Shown here in pieces: positions 42,480 through 52,180 of a stretch of 64,000 nucleotides of DNA. Below the pieces are notes generated by a model that was given only the letters and a program-made list of their open reading frames with translations, had not been told where the DNA came from and searched no databases. The first letter of the stretch is position 1. Each line of letters starts with the position of its first letter. Position numbers and translations under genes: made by a program. This stretch comes from Planctomycetaceae bacterium (lineage in GTDB: Bacteria > Planctomycetota > Planctomycetia > Planctomycetales > Planctomycetaceae): positions 124,001 through 188,000 of the forward strand of contig JACKHO010000009.1 of NCBI GenBank assembly GCA_020638955.1, in the 5' to 3' direction.

Positions 42480-44468
42480 TCACTCGCCGTAGAACTTGGT
42501 AAGTTCTTCGGAGGTGAGTGGTTCGGCCAGTGACTCGCTGGAGAGGCGAGCACGGAACCGCAGGCTGGCTGCAGACTCGGCCGACACGTGAACCTTGTAG
42601 GTCGCTGTCTGACCTGGTCCAAGCTCTGCCTGAGTGCGGAACAGGATGACGCCATTTTCAGCAATGTGCTCTGAGGGTCCTTCCGCTGAGATGAACGTCA
42701 TCCCGGGAGCCATTTCGCAGGCGAGGCCGACGTTTTTGGCAGGAGCAGAACCTTCGTTGCGAACTTTCACTTCGTAGATGGCTTCGGAACCAACTTCGAC
42801 AGGATCATCCAGGTCGCGAACTTCGATGGCCAGTGATGACGTGCCTTCGACAGCCGTGGTGAACTGAGCGTCACTGGGGACGCCGTGCTCAGCGGTCGCA
42901 CGGACGAAGTGAGTGAACTCACCAATTTTGTCCGAGTTGAGAGTCACTTTCACTTCGGCAGACTGACCAACAGTCAGGCGACCGACGAACCAGCTCAGGA
43001 GGCGGGAGGAGGGATCGTACTGTGTACCACGGTCGGCACTGACGAAACTCATCCCTTCTGGAATTTTGTGCATGACGCGAACGTTGTCGGTCGGTGCCGC
43101 ACCATCGTTCAAAACCTTCAGAGTGTAAGTACCAGGACGTCCGACATAGCGGAGTCCAGGACCGTCGATTCCGGCCACAACGTGTGGTGCAACCACAGCG
43201 ACTTCTGAAGAGCTGGTTTGAACCAGTCCACCTTCACCGCGAACCTGCACCTGAATGACCTGCGGTCCACCAGCGGTTGCCGCGAGAGCCAATCGTACGG
43301 GACGGGTTTCTCCAGGGTTCAGTGAGCCAAGATCCATGACCAGACGCTTGCCGCGGGCATGTTCGAGACCATCTGGGATGAGGGCTTCGACTTGTACGTT
43401 GGAGGCAATGCCGGTACCTGGGTTGCTAACGTGGACTGTGTGTGAGGCGGGCTCACCAATCAGCACTTCGCTGGGGCCATCAATTTTGATTGCCAGCAGT
43501 GGCTCAGCAACATTGAATGTTCCTGCTGCCGAAGCAGAGAAACGAACATCGGCACGTGTGGCAATGGCACCCCGTTCGAGTGGCACGAACTTCACGGCCA
43601 GAACCTGAGTTTCACCAGGAGCAAGTTGCTCAAACCGCCAGGTGAGTGAGCTGGTACCAGCAATCGGCTGGGGCTCGGCTGACACAAGCCGAATGTTGTT
43701 CGGGAAGAATGCTTCCACTTCCAGATTCGCAGCGAGTGTCGAACCAGGATTCTTGACGACGAGTTCGCAGGCACATTCCTGGCCGACGTTAATGTCAGAC
43801 TTCTTCACCCACTCCACGCTGACCGAAGGGGTTTGAGGACCAGCCTGGGCAACCACTGCGGGAGCGGTTGCTGTGGGACGAGCGGGGGCACCGCGGGAAA
43901 TGGTGAACGAACCTTTGGATTCGCCGTCCGCAGGAGGATTTGGAGCAACTGGCTTTGTTTCTTCGGCCTGTTCCGTCGCGATGGGCTGCGACAGTCGACT
44001 GCCACCGCCTGCTACTGGGACAGGACGAGCTTCCGGTTGCTGACGTGGGAATGGTCGGGCCGATCCCAAGTTGGGACGTTCATCCCGAACCTGCTGGATT
44101 TCCCCTGCTTCGCCTTGGGCGGGGCCTTGTTCGAAGGCTGCCTGCATCACTTCGCCAGTTTCGGCTGTTTCAGTCTCCACTGCCGGAGCAACTGCTCCCG
44201 TAACAGCAGGCTGCTCTTCGCTGCCGAACAGCTCGGAGTAGAAATTCTTACGTTCAGGCTGGGCCGCCGTTTCGCCTGTTGAGCGTACAAATCGGCTTGG
44301 GCCAGATGCTTCCGTCTCAGTCCCTTCACGGGCTGAGAAAAACATTGACCGGGTCGGCTTTGCACTCTCGAAAGGGTTCGCCGGTCCAAATGCTTCCTGT
44401 GCGCGGGCTTCATGGAGCGACAACCCCGCGAAACCACACATCGCGAGTAACCAGACACTCCGTCGCAT
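42480..44468 (-). CDS. Exported multi-repeat (DUF11/CARDB-like) protein
   Basis: 662 residues with signal peptide MRRSVWLLAMCGFAGLSLHE and AGGAG before ATG. A low-complexity region (about 30-210) rich in Ala, Glu, Pro precedes four DUF11-type beta-sandwich repeats, each with a phrase like ACELVVKNPGSTLAANLEVE, SHTVHVSNPGTGIASNVQVE, TYTLKVLNDGAAPTDNVRVM and IYEVKVRNEGSAPAKNVGLA. These repeats are found in surface and cell-wall proteins. Likely periplasmic or surface structural role. Confidence 0.8.
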   Translation of the reverse strand: MRRSVWLLAMCGFAGLSLHEARAQEAFGPANPFESAKPTRSMFFSAREGTETEASGPSRFVRSTGETAAQPERKNFYSELFGSEEQPAVTGAVAPAVETETAETGEVMQAAFEQGPAQGEAGEIQQVRDERPNLGSARPFPRQQPEARPVPVAGGGSRLSQPIATEQAEETKPVAPNPPADGESKGSFTISRGAPARPTATAPAVVAQAGPQTPSVSVEWVKKSDINVGQECACELVVKNPGSTLAANLEVEAFFPNNIRLVSAEPQPIAGTSSLTWRFEQLAPGETQVLAVKFVPLERGAIATRADVRFSASAAGTFNVAEPLLAIKIDGPSEVLIGEPASHTVHVSNPGTGIASNVQVEALIPDGLEHARGKRLVMDLGSLNPGETRPVRLALAATAGGPQVIQVQVRGEGGLVQTSSSEVAVVAPHVVAGIDGPGLRYVGRPGTYTLKVLNDGAAPTDNVRVMHKIPEGMSFVSADRGTQYDPSSRLLSWFVGRLTVGQSAEVKVTLNSDKIGEFTHFVRATAEHGVPSDAQFTTAVEGTSSLAIEVRDLDDPVEVGSEAIYEVKVRNEGSAPAKNVGLACEMAPGMTFISAEGPSEHIAENGVILFRTQAELGPGQTATYKVHVSAESAASLRFRARLSSESLAEPLTSEELTKFYGE

Positions 44469-44639
44469 GTTGATCTCCTTGAAACTGCGCCGTGCCAGGG
44501 TTCCAAACGCAGGAACCGAGTTGGCGTTAAATCATCGCTGAGCGATGGAACGTGAGGGAACGTCTGCACGTCCGGCAGACCATACATCGAGGTTATCGGC
44601 CACGGACGAATCGTGGGATTACAAGAGTTCTCCAGAAAA

Positions 44640-44692
44640 TTCCGATTACGGCGAGTTTTCCGATTACGCAGCCTTTGCGGAGCAAGTGTCAA
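44640..44692 (-). promoter_or_regulatory. Candidate promoter with an 18-bp-period direct repeat
   Basis: On the minus strand TTGACA (44687-44692) and CGTAAT (44663-44668) are 18 bases apart, a fair -35/-10 pair for the DUF11-type gene. The -10 lies inside the first of two direct repeats CGTAATCGGAA (44658-44668 and 44640-44650) that are 18 bases apart, the spacing expected for tandem regulator sites. Confidence 0.4.
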
Positions 44693-44939
44693 GCAATCTT
44701 TGCAGCCAAACAGTCAAAACGCTAAGCCACCTTAGCGCACTCAAGCTGAGTCACAACGCCCACAAGCCCCCAAGACCAAGACACAAGATACTGCCAAATA
44801 GCAACTTACAACACAGAAAGCCACTGCATCGCCCTACGGGTGGTATGGATTATGCGTATTGTACCGGTTGTCACACCTGTATGGGTCGTGCCAATTCTGG
44901 AACAAATCAAATCACAGTAACAGGAGGATGCCGGATGAG

Positions 44940-45183
44940 ATTTGGGTAGAGCGTGGGAGGGCAATCCTTCGCGTTGCTGTTACCCAAAATGAGAGCGTGT
45001 GTGGCGACCTGAGACCTCGCCACTGGATGCGAAAGCATCCCGTAAGACCTTGCGAAACCAGGCAGGTGCATTTCGCACTGTGTCGCCGTGTGTGCGGCCA
45101 GTGTATGGGGTTCGGCATGTCCCCCAGTGAAATGTCATGGGCGACTGCAATGCTCAGACTCCTGGAATCGCAGGTCTTTTTTT
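44940..45183 (+). ncRNA. Candidate structured RNA ending in a T-run terminator
   Basis: Plus-strand segment with clear stems: GTGGCGA/TCGCCAC at 45001-45023, GGATGC-GAAA-GCATCC at 45025-45040 (a GNRA-type loop), CACTG/CAGTG spanning 45076-45103, and a final stem at 45156-45177 followed by seven T. No plus-strand gene follows, so the terminator most likely ends a small RNA. I cannot match it to RNase P, tmRNA, SRP or 6S RNA. The 5' end is a guess. Confidence 0.4.
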
Positions 45184-45217
45184 ATGTCGATCGAGAAACG
45201 AGAACGGGGCGTCTGAG

Positions 45218-46213
45218 TCAATCAATCGGCCACGGAAAGGCCATGACCTGCGAAATCTCGTGTGCCCCCAGCAGCCACATCACTAACCGGTCGAAACCGA
45301 GGGCCACCCCCGAACATTCCGGGAGCCCCGAGTCCATCGCGCTCAGCAGGCAACTTTCTGATGGAAGCTCTGGCTTCCCTTCACGACCGCGGAGTGCATT
45401 CTGTGCCGCGTTACGCCGACGGAGTTCGACGGGATCGGTGAGTTCCTGGTAGCCGTTGCAGATTTCTAACTCACCCAGATACAGCTCAAATCGTTCGGCA
45501 ACGGGGGGAGTATTGGGCCGAACTCGAGCAAGGGCCGCCTGCGAGGCAGGGAAATCGCACAAGAAGCAGGCCTGCTGAGATTCCAGCCACGGCTCAACGA
45601 TTTCTGCGAGCAGCAAGTTCAGCAGGCTATCGCGGTTCTGCTGGGCGAGGTTGTGTGCCGCTGCGCCTAAGTGCGCGGTTGCCAGATCACGCAATTCGGT
45701 GTCAGTCAGGTGCAGAACTTTCGCCCCGAGCGCGCCTTCGAAAGCCTGGTCGTAGGTGAAGCGGGGAATGACGTCACCCAGCTTCGGGGGAGATACGGAG
45801 AGTGTGGCGAGCGCCGTCTGCAAGTGCCGAACGAGTTGCTCGGTGAAATCCATTTGCTCGTGGTACGTTGCTCCAACCCGGTACCATTCCACAATGGTGA
45901 ATTCTGGATTGTGCCGATGCCCCACTTCATCGCTACGAAACGACTTCGTGACCTGAAAAATCGAGTCGGCGCCACTCGCCAGTAGTCGCTTCATGGCGAA
46001 TTCGGGAGAGGTTTGCAGAAACCGACGACACGGCGTTTGCACTTCGAAAGGATCAAGCCAGAGGTCGACGCAGGTGTCGTTCGACAAAACAGGCGTTTCC
46101 ACTTCCCAGTAGCCTTGAGAGTGGAAGAAGGACCTGAGTTCTCGCAGCAGAAATGCGCGTTGTTTCAATACCTGCAGCGAGGCCGCAGGGCCAAACGGGA
46201 AATCAGCAGGCAC
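45218..46213 (-). CDS. epmA: EpmA-type elongation factor P lysine ligase (LysRS-like)
   Basis: 331 residues, the length of EpmA (GenX/PoxA) and without the N-terminal anticodon domain of LysRS. Class II synthetase motifs: REL-SFFHSQGYWEVETPVL, motif 2 FRSDEVGHRHNPEFTIVEWY, and motif 3 CSGVALGFDRLVMWLLG. EpmA attaches (R)-beta-lysine to EF-P. The EpmB partner and efp are not in this window. It ends 8 bases from the VWA gene on the same strand. Confidence 0.9.
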   Translation of the reverse strand: MPADFPFGPAASLQVLKQRAFLLRELRSFFHSQGYWEVETPVLSNDTCVDLWLDPFEVQTPCRRFLQTSPEFAMKRLLASGADSIFQVTKSFRSDEVGHRHNPEFTIVEWYRVGATYHEQMDFTEQLVRHLQTALATLSVSPPKLGDVIPRFTYDQAFEGALGAKVLHLTDTELRDLATAHLGAAAHNLAQQNRDSLLNLLLAEIVEPWLESQQACFLCDFPASQAALARVRPNTPPVAERFELYLGELEICNGYQELTDPVELRRRNAAQNALRGREGKPELPSESCLLSAMDSGLPECSGVALGFDRLVMWLLGAHEISQVMAFPWPID

Positions 46214-46221
46214 TGGAACGA

Positions 46222-48087
46222 CTACAGATTCGGCAGGTTACGCTTCTGTGGTGGAGCAGAACGACGTTGCATCCGCTCTTCTTCTTCAGCCAACAGGAGA
46301 CGTGGCAAGTCTTCTTCAGAGACTCGCGACATCCCGTCCATACCTGGCAAGTCGACGTGGTACTCTTCCCACACCCAGCCGAGTTGTGTGTCCTTCTCCT
46401 TCAGGGCCAGCGATGCCCAAGGCGTACCAGGGTGCTCGTCGATGACGCGATTCAGGTACACCAGCGTTTCTTCCGCCGCTTTGCGTACCTCTGGACCTGT
46501 CGAGATGTCAGCAGAAGGACGAAGTCGCCACATGTTGCTGTTGTCTCGCTCGAAGGACTTCGTTGACACCTTCATGTTGGCCAGCATTTTGTTGTATCCG
46601 TAGTATCGAACACGCATCGCCATGAGGCGGCCCATCGCCAAGTCGTAAGCGGCCTGCCAGCGAGGCTCGACGAGTTTGTCGCGGCCAGCTTCCCCCGCCT
46701 TCAAGGCTTCAAACAGCCGGTCGATCTTGAATTGAATTTCGGCAACAGGCTTCTGAGCTTCCGTCAGTTCGGTCTTGAGCAGGTTGTCGGTGTAGGCTCG
46801 GAACGTCAATTTTGGGACAGGTAAATCACCTTGGTAGGTCATGTCAGCGACTTGAACCAGTGCCGACTTCGCCGGATTCCGGCTCACTTCCTGAAGAATG
46901 ACGGGAACAGGACGCAGGTCTGGCGCGTAGCGACGCATAATGGCACGGTCAAAATTCCGTCCCTGAGTGTCCTCGGTAATGAGGAACATTCCTCCCGTTT
47001 CTGAGCAGAGCCGCGTCAGCCCATAAGGACCATAGCTTGCCGACATTTGCTTCAGCTTCCAATCCTCACCACTTCCCACGAAGGGAAGTTGAAGAGCATC
47101 TGGCACGGCGCCCTCAGGCCCCTGATCCACCGGAATGGGAATCGTCACGCCGTCTGATGGATCGACATACGGGTAGTAGCCGAGCTTCTGACCAAAGACG
47201 GAGGCATTGCCAATGGTGAAGACTTTCGTCTGGAACCGGCGGGCCAGCGTAATGGACTCTTCAAGGTACTGCTCCATGTCGTCGCCACGTTCGTCGGTGA
47301 CAATGAACATGAGCTTGTTCATATCGCCGTGCGACTTGCGGAAAGTCCGAATACGTTCCATGGCGAGTTTCACGGTATAGAACACACGCTCCTTGCCCGA
47401 CTCATCGTTCACGATTCCCTTACGAACAATTTCGCCGAGTTTCGCGGCATCTTGAAGGGGTTGATCGGTGAGCAGCAGCGGCTTTTCGCCGTAGGCCCAA
47501 ATCATGGTGTGCAGGCCATCTGTCTCGCCGGAATTGGAGACCTGCTTGTAAATGTTGTCGAACCGGTCAGCAATTGCTTCACGGCGATCTTTTAGCGACC
47601 CTGAGGCGTCGAACAGCCAAATGACGAGCGTTTTCCGCTCGCGGAGTGAGGCACGCATTTCGAAGGCGACCCGGTCCATCGCACCTTCAACACCACCCTT
47701 CACTTCATCCGAGGCGCCTTTTACAACGACTGGCGCTGAGAGATCACCTTCCGGCTGGATGTCACTCGTTACCTCGATTACGCGAATTTCAGGATTGAGG
47801 ATGTCTTCGACTTCTTGTTCGAGAGGCGTGTCCTGCTGTCCAACATTTACTGCCATGCTCGCTGAAGGTGACATCATGCCTGAAACACCATCGGTTCCCT
47901 CAACATCGGTTTCTGTCGCAGGCGAAAACGTGAGTTCGTCCACGTCGGTACTGACGACACTGTCAATTGTCGTAGGATTCACCGTGATACCACTATGGAC
48001 CACAATGAAGTGCAGAAACACCAATATCGTGAGATTCACAACCAGACTGATACCCCAGGCTGGCATGTCGCGGAGAGCGTTATTCAT
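46222..48087 (-). CDS. VWA-domain membrane protein
   Basis: 621 residues from MNNALRDMPAWGISLVVNLT with GAGGAG upstream and an N-terminal transmembrane helix (VVNLTILVFLHFIVVHSG). The VWA domain begins TLVIWLFDASGSLKDRREAI, the MIDAS DxSxS form slightly altered to DASGS, and continues with TMIWAYGEKPLLL and KLMFIVTDERGDD. The C-terminal half contains GGMFLITEDTQGRNFDRA and a long helical region. Probably a membrane-tethered metal-dependent interaction protein. Longer frame start is not supported. Confidence 0.8.
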   Translation of the reverse strand: MNNALRDMPAWGISLVVNLTILVFLHFIVVHSGITVNPTTIDSVVSTDVDELTFSPATETDVEGTDGVSGMMSPSASMAVNVGQQDTPLEQEVEDILNPEIRVIEVTSDIQPEGDLSAPVVVKGASDEVKGGVEGAMDRVAFEMRASLRERKTLVIWLFDASGSLKDRREAIADRFDNIYKQVSNSGETDGLHTMIWAYGEKPLLLTDQPLQDAAKLGEIVRKGIVNDESGKERVFYTVKLAMERIRTFRKSHGDMNKLMFIVTDERGDDMEQYLEESITLARRFQTKVFTIGNASVFGQKLGYYPYVDPSDGVTIPIPVDQGPEGAVPDALQLPFVGSGEDWKLKQMSASYGPYGLTRLCSETGGMFLITEDTQGRNFDRAIMRRYAPDLRPVPVILQEVSRNPAKSALVQVADMTYQGDLPVPKLTFRAYTDNLLKTELTEAQKPVAEIQFKIDRLFEALKAGEAGRDKLVEPRWQAAYDLAMGRLMAMRVRYYGYNKMLANMKVSTKSFERDNSNMWRLRPSADISTGPEVRKAAEETLVYLNRVIDEHPGTPWASLALKEKDTQLGWVWEEYHVDLPGMDGMSRVSEEDLPRLLLAEEEERMQRRSAPPQKRNLPNL

Positions 48088-48306
48088 TGAGGACTCCTCG
48101 CAATCCTTGATTATTTGCGTCGAAACGAGACTATTGTCTCTATAACACTTTACGTTGCGTAATCCCATCTCGCAACAGGACGTTGCGGGGATTTGCAAAA
48201 CCGCAACACTCAATGTCACGGCTTAATACCGCAGGATTCGTCCAAATGTTCGACGCAACCTGCAAGAAAATCGCGTAAAGACTTCGAAAATAGGAGTTTA
48301 CAAGAC

Positions 48307-49719
48307 TTGAACTGGCACGTGTACGACACCTGGTTCGTCCTGACAGGAGGCATTGCCGCAATGGCCTGTGCCGTACCGGGTGTTTGGCTGGTGCTGCGTC
48401 GCCAAAGCTTAATGGGCGACGCCCTGAGCCACACGGCTCTGCCCGGGATTGTTGTTTCCTTCCTGTTCGGACAGTGGCTGCTGAAATCGGGCACAATTGC
48501 GACGTCCGCGCTCCCGTTCTTCGAGTCGATTCTTCTCGTCGTCATTTCGGTCGCAGTCGGCGTGGGGACGGCCGTACTTACCGAACTTTTGCAACGGACC
48601 GGCCGGGTGGAATCCTCTGCGGCTTTGGGGGTGGTGTTTACCTCCCTGTTCGCCCTCGGGCTCTTTCTCGTGCGACTCCTGGCCGATCACACTGATCTCG
48701 ATGCGGAATGCGTGCTGTTCGGACACCTGGAACTGGTGGTCCTCGACACGGTTTGGATTGGCTCCTTCGAAATACCCAGAGCCTGCCTGACAAACGGAGC
48801 GACCTTGCTACTCAATTTGGGACTCGTTTGGCTCTTCTTCAAAGAGCTGCAGGTCTCGGCGTTCGATCCCGCAATGGCCAACTCTCTCGGCATTCGTTCC
48901 CGCTGGATTCATTACGGGACTATGTCCGTCACAGCTCTGACGGTACTGACGGCATTTCAGACGGTGGGGAGTATCATTGTCGTGGGACTGCTCGTTGTCC
49001 CCGCAGCAACCGCCCTGCTGTTAACCGAACGGCTCCCACGTGTCATTCTCCTCAGCATGATTGTCGCCGCAGCCAGCGCTCTTGTCGGGCACATGCTCGC
49101 CAAAACACTGCCAATGCGCATCTTCGTCCCGCTCGGGCTGACCAACGTTCAGGACGCCGGAACTTCCGGCATGATTGCGGCCACGGCGGGAGCAGTCTTT
49201 CTGACGGCATTGCTCGTCGCGCCTCAAAAAGGATTGCTCGCGAAAGGCCTCACGCAACTGCAACTGTCATTGAAAATGGCGGGTGATGATGTCTTAGGCG
49301 CACTCTACCGGCTCGAAGAAACGCCGGGACGCGATTTAGGCGAACCGCATGAATATCCCACCAGTGCGAGCTGGCTCACGCGTTGGTACCTGCGCATTCG
49401 ACGGTTGACCACGGAAACGGCCAGCGGCCCGGTGCTGACTTCGTCAGGGCGAGCCGAAGCGAAGAAACTCGTGCGGGCGCACCGGCTGTGGGAGAGCTAC
49501 ATGCAGAAGCACTTTGAACTGCCCGAAGACCACCTGCACGCACCGGCCCACCTGGTGGAGCACTTCCTCGACGAAGAACTGCAGGAAAAACTGTTTCGCG
49601 AACTCGACGCGCCCGCCAACGATCCCCACGGTCGTAACATACCAGCAGGAGCTACCAGCAGCCCAAAGGCTGACGGCGCTCCTGCTGAGAATTCTGGTGA
49701 CACCAACTCTGGCAGATGA
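48307..49719 (+). CDS. Metal ABC transporter permease fused to a DtxR-type dimerization domain
   Basis: About 470 residues. Residues 1-300 are an ABC-3 (ZnuB/MntB) permease with about eight helices: VYDTWFVLTGGIAAMACAVP, RRQSLMGDALSHTALPGIVV, LQVSAFDPAMANSLGI, TVGSIIVVGLLVVPAATALL. Residues about 380-440 read VRAHRLWESYMQKHFELPED, LHAPAHLVEHFLDEELQEKL, then ANDPHGRNIP, the dimerization part of DtxR/MntR repressors, without the HTH. The domain may sense metal and gate the permease. I start at TTG 48307, 10 bases after GGAG; the codons upstream do not look coding. No ATPase or binding-protein gene is adjacent. Confidence 0.8.
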   Translation: MNWHVYDTWFVLTGGIAAMACAVPGVWLVLRRQSLMGDALSHTALPGIVVSFLFGQWLLKSGTIATSALPFFESILLVVISVAVGVGTAVLTELLQRTGRVESSAALGVVFTSLFALGLFLVRLLADHTDLDAECVLFGHLELVVLDTVWIGSFEIPRACLTNGATLLLNLGLVWLFFKELQVSAFDPAMANSLGIRSRWIHYGTMSVTALTVLTAFQTVGSIIVVGLLVVPAATALLLTERLPRVILLSMIVAAASALVGHMLAKTLPMRIFVPLGLTNVQDAGTSGMIAATAGAVFLTALLVAPQKGLLAKGLTQLQLSLKMAGDDVLGALYRLEETPGRDLGEPHEYPTSASWLTRWYLRIRRLTTETASGPVLTSSGRAEAKKLVRAHRLWESYMQKHFELPEDHLHAPAHLVEHFLDEELQEKLFRELDAPANDPHGRNIPAGATSSPKADGAPAENSGDTNSGR

Positions 49720-49821
49720 CTGGTCACCATGGAAACCCGACCTGGGTTTCGTCGCAACCAGTTTCAAGCCGACAAACGAGTGCTCGGCGACAACTCTGAA
49801 GTCAGTTTCAAAACCCGGTGG

Positions 49822-49845
49822 CACAGACATTCCTGTCTGTGTTTT
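49822..49845 (+). terminator. Possible terminator of the permease gene
   Basis: CACAGAC (49822-49828) pairs with GTCTGTG (49835-49841), followed by TTTT. The CACAGACATTCCTGTCTGTG block resembles a repeat I associate with planctomycete genomes, so it could be a REP unit recruited as terminator. Confidence 0.5.
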
Positions 49846-49888
49846 CCCCAGAGAATCCTTCATAGGCTGAAAGGTTTCGAAACAACCT

Positions 49889-50347
49889 CTAGTCGGTCAA
49901 TACAATGTCGTAACTGTCACTTGGGACGTCGACCATGATGCCTGACGTTGTTGGTGTCGCGTACTTCAAGGGGATTTGACTGACTGGTTCAGGAGCTGGT
50001 GGAAGCTCTTCGGGTGGAACATAGTTCTCTTCATTGGATGGGTCGGCAGGTCGGGCCAGGGACTGCTGTTTTGAAACGGTCACAAAGTACTTCCCCGCAA
50101 TCGCACCATCGCCCGACTCGTAGGTGGTGAGCGTGAATTCGCCCTCGCTGTTCGTCACGGCAAACGCCGCCTTCTTACCCGGTTCTTTCCCCGGATTGAA
50201 TGTCACCGTGGCGCCATCGACTGGATTGCCCTGGTAGGTCACCTTTCCAGAGACCGCAACCGTTGGCAATCGCTCGGCGGCACCTTCGCCACCTCCGCTG
50301 CATCCGGCCAGCAGCACTCCCAAGACCAGCAAACCATGAAATTTCAT
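49889..50347 (-). CDS. Transthyretin-like lipoprotein
   Basis: 152 residues. Lipoprotein signal MKFHGLLVLGVLLAGCSGGG with lipobox LLAGC. A beta-sandwich follows with VSGKVTYQGNPVDGATVTFN and GKYFVTVSKQ, typical of the transthyretin/carboxypeptidase regulatory-like family that is abundant in planctomycetes, often next to DUF1559 genes. AGGAG before ATG. A longer frame adds 20 non-signal residues and is rejected. Confidence 0.8.
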   Translation of the reverse strand: MKFHGLLVLGVLLAGCSGGGEGAAERLPTVAVSGKVTYQGNPVDGATVTFNPGKEPGKKAAFAVTNSEGEFTLTTYESGDGAIAGKYFVTVSKQQSLARPADPSNEENYVPPEELPPAPEPVSQIPLKYATPTTSGIMVDVPSDSYDIVLTD

Positions 50348-50706
50348 CTCAAAAACTCCTGTCAAAAAAGGTAATTCAATGCGTCGTTTCTTATCCAGCG
50401 CCGCCAAAAACAGCAGCTCAAATCCTACCGAAAAATAGTGCTAAAGTACTTTGTGAAAGTCAGTTTTTTGGGCACAAATCCCAGTTGATGTAACAGGATT
50501 GGTGGATACATTCAACTCGGTTTTGGTGACACTCCGTCCTGCATTCTAGTCGAGGTGACCTTCTCACGACAGCCTCACCAGCTACCTCATTCTGCGAGAC
50601 AACCCGGGCCCGGCACACATCGATACCGACTGGCACATCGATACCAACTGAGGATTCTCCTCAATTTCTTTCTGTCCCTTTTCAACAAGGATCAAGGAGT
50701 CTACGT
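50348..50706. other. Gene-free stretch upstream of the first DUF1559 gene
   Basis: Divergent control region. Contains a short direct repeat, CACATCGATACCGACTG and CACATCGATACCAACTG (50616-50632 and 50634-50650, period 18), and AAGGATCAAGGAG before the first DUF1559 start. Nothing else identified. Confidence 0.4.
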
Positions 50707-51786
50707 ATGGCACAACTTTCTTCCAATCTGCGTCGGCGCGGTTTCACGCTGATCGAACTGCTGGTGGTGATTGCCATCATCGCGGTGCTCATTGCATTAC
50801 TGCTCCCCGCTGTGCAGCAGGCCCGGGAAGCAGCCCGGCGTTCGCAATGTAAAAACAATCTGAAGCAACTGGGGTTGGCGTTGTACAACTACCACGACGT
50901 ATACACCATGTTCCCTTACCGCAAGGGAGGAACTGGTCCGCGTGTGGGAACGGACTGCAATACCGCCAACAGCAATCGCCTGAGCGGTTTCATGCCTCTC
51001 ATGCCGTATCTTGAACAGGCACCTCTTTTCAATGCAGTGCAGAAAGGCGACGGCACTGTTCAGCCGGGCGGTCCATGCGGCTGGGCTGGGTGGTCTGTTT
51101 GGGACGTTGCCGTCCCAGCCTTGATGTGTCCTTCTGACCCAGGCTCCAACGAGCACCGCAAAGTCACCAACTACGTCTTCTCGGAAGGTGACACCATTAA
51201 CAGCTACCGCGACACCCAAAACGTCCGGGGCATGTTTCCATACCAGCGATGCCTGGCAGAACGCGATTGCCTCGACGGAACGTCTAATACCATTTTCATG
51301 AGTGAAATCATTCGTGCAAGAACTGGCCGATACGACGCGCTCGGCGCGTTGACGAGCGTCCGTGCGAACGAAGGTGTTGCCGAAGGATATGCCGGTATCG
51401 GCAGCAACCCAGGTGCCTGCTTTGGCGCAATTTCCAGTGGTTACTATGTCAACCCCGCCGTTGTGAAAAACCGTGGCGGTGGAAACGCCTGGGATGGCCA
51501 GCCCGAGTATGTCGGCTTCAATACCGTCATGCCTCCCAACGGCCCTTCGTGCGTTGATATGGCTGGCGCGGGAAGTGGTGATTCCGCGCACGGCGTGCTC
51601 GCCGCGCGCAGTCGCCACGTTGGCGGTGTGCAGTGTCTGATGGGTGACGGAGCTGTCCGCTTCATCTCGGAAAACATCGACACCGGCAACCTCGCGTTGC
51701 CTCAAGTGACCAGTGGCCCCAGCCCGTACGGCGTGTGGGGAGCACTCGGAACTCGTGACGGTGGTGAACCCATCAGCGAGTTCTAA
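50707..51786 (+). CDS. DUF1559 prepilin-like protein, copy 1
   Basis: 359 residues. The start carries a type IV prepilin leader: RRGFTLIELLVVIAIIAVLI (cleavage after the Gly before FTLIE). The body has the DUF1559 pattern: QQAREAARRSQCKNNLKQLG, ALYNYHDVYTMFPY, then GGVQCLMGDGAVRFISENID near the end. Planctomycete family of abundant pseudopilin-like exported proteins, H-X9-DG type. Ends with terminator at about 51822-51861. Copy of the neighbours at 52181 and 53647. Confidence 0.95.
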   Translation: MAQLSSNLRRRGFTLIELLVVIAIIAVLIALLLPAVQQAREAARRSQCKNNLKQLGLALYNYHDVYTMFPYRKGGTGPRVGTDCNTANSNRLSGFMPLMPYLEQAPLFNAVQKGDGTVQPGGPCGWAGWSVWDVAVPALMCPSDPGSNEHRKVTNYVFSEGDTINSYRDTQNVRGMFPYQRCLAERDCLDGTSNTIFMSEIIRARTGRYDALGALTSVRANEGVAEGYAGIGSNPGACFGAISSGYYVNPAVVKNRGGGNAWDGQPEYVGFNTVMPPNGPSCVDMAGAGSGDSAHGVLAARSRHVGGVQCLMGDGAVRFISENIDTGNLALPQVTSGPSPYGVWGALGTRDGGEPISEF

Positions 51787-51821
51787 GAACTCAGCAGCGA
51801 CAATTTGACGGACGATGCACG

Positions 51822-51861
51822 CACGAAGTGGCTGAATATTCAGCCGCTTCGTGTTTTTTTT
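51822..51861 (+). terminator. Terminator after DUF1559 copy 1
   Basis: Long hairpin CACGAAG-T-GGCTGAA / TTCAGCC-G-CTTCGTG followed by eight T. The 318 bases from here to copy 2 hold no gene. Confidence 0.85.
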
Positions 51862-52180
51862 GTGAATTTCAAGAAAAAAGTGGTGTTTCGAGCTGCCCAA
51901 AGGAAGACCAAACGTCTTCGCCCTTTTCTTCCCATATCGGCCAAGAATTCAGAATGCAGCAGTCGAAGAAGCGGCGGGAATGGACCATACCGGGCCCAAT
52001 AACGCGCATGAAATGGTTGATGGGTGCACCGAAACTGCTACATTACTCCTTGGTGATGTTCATTGCCAATTAGAGCGTGGCTCAATTCCGCCATATTATT
52101 TCATAATTCACTTCAGTGTGATCCCGTGTCGGACTGGCCACTCCATTCCATTCCTTACTTCTCGCAGGAGTCCTGACCAC

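Noticed and set aside
44859..45452. Long plus-strand frame around the candidate RNA
   Set aside because: Runs through a terminator and on into the epmA antisense; amino-acid composition is Cys/Arg-heavy and meaningless.
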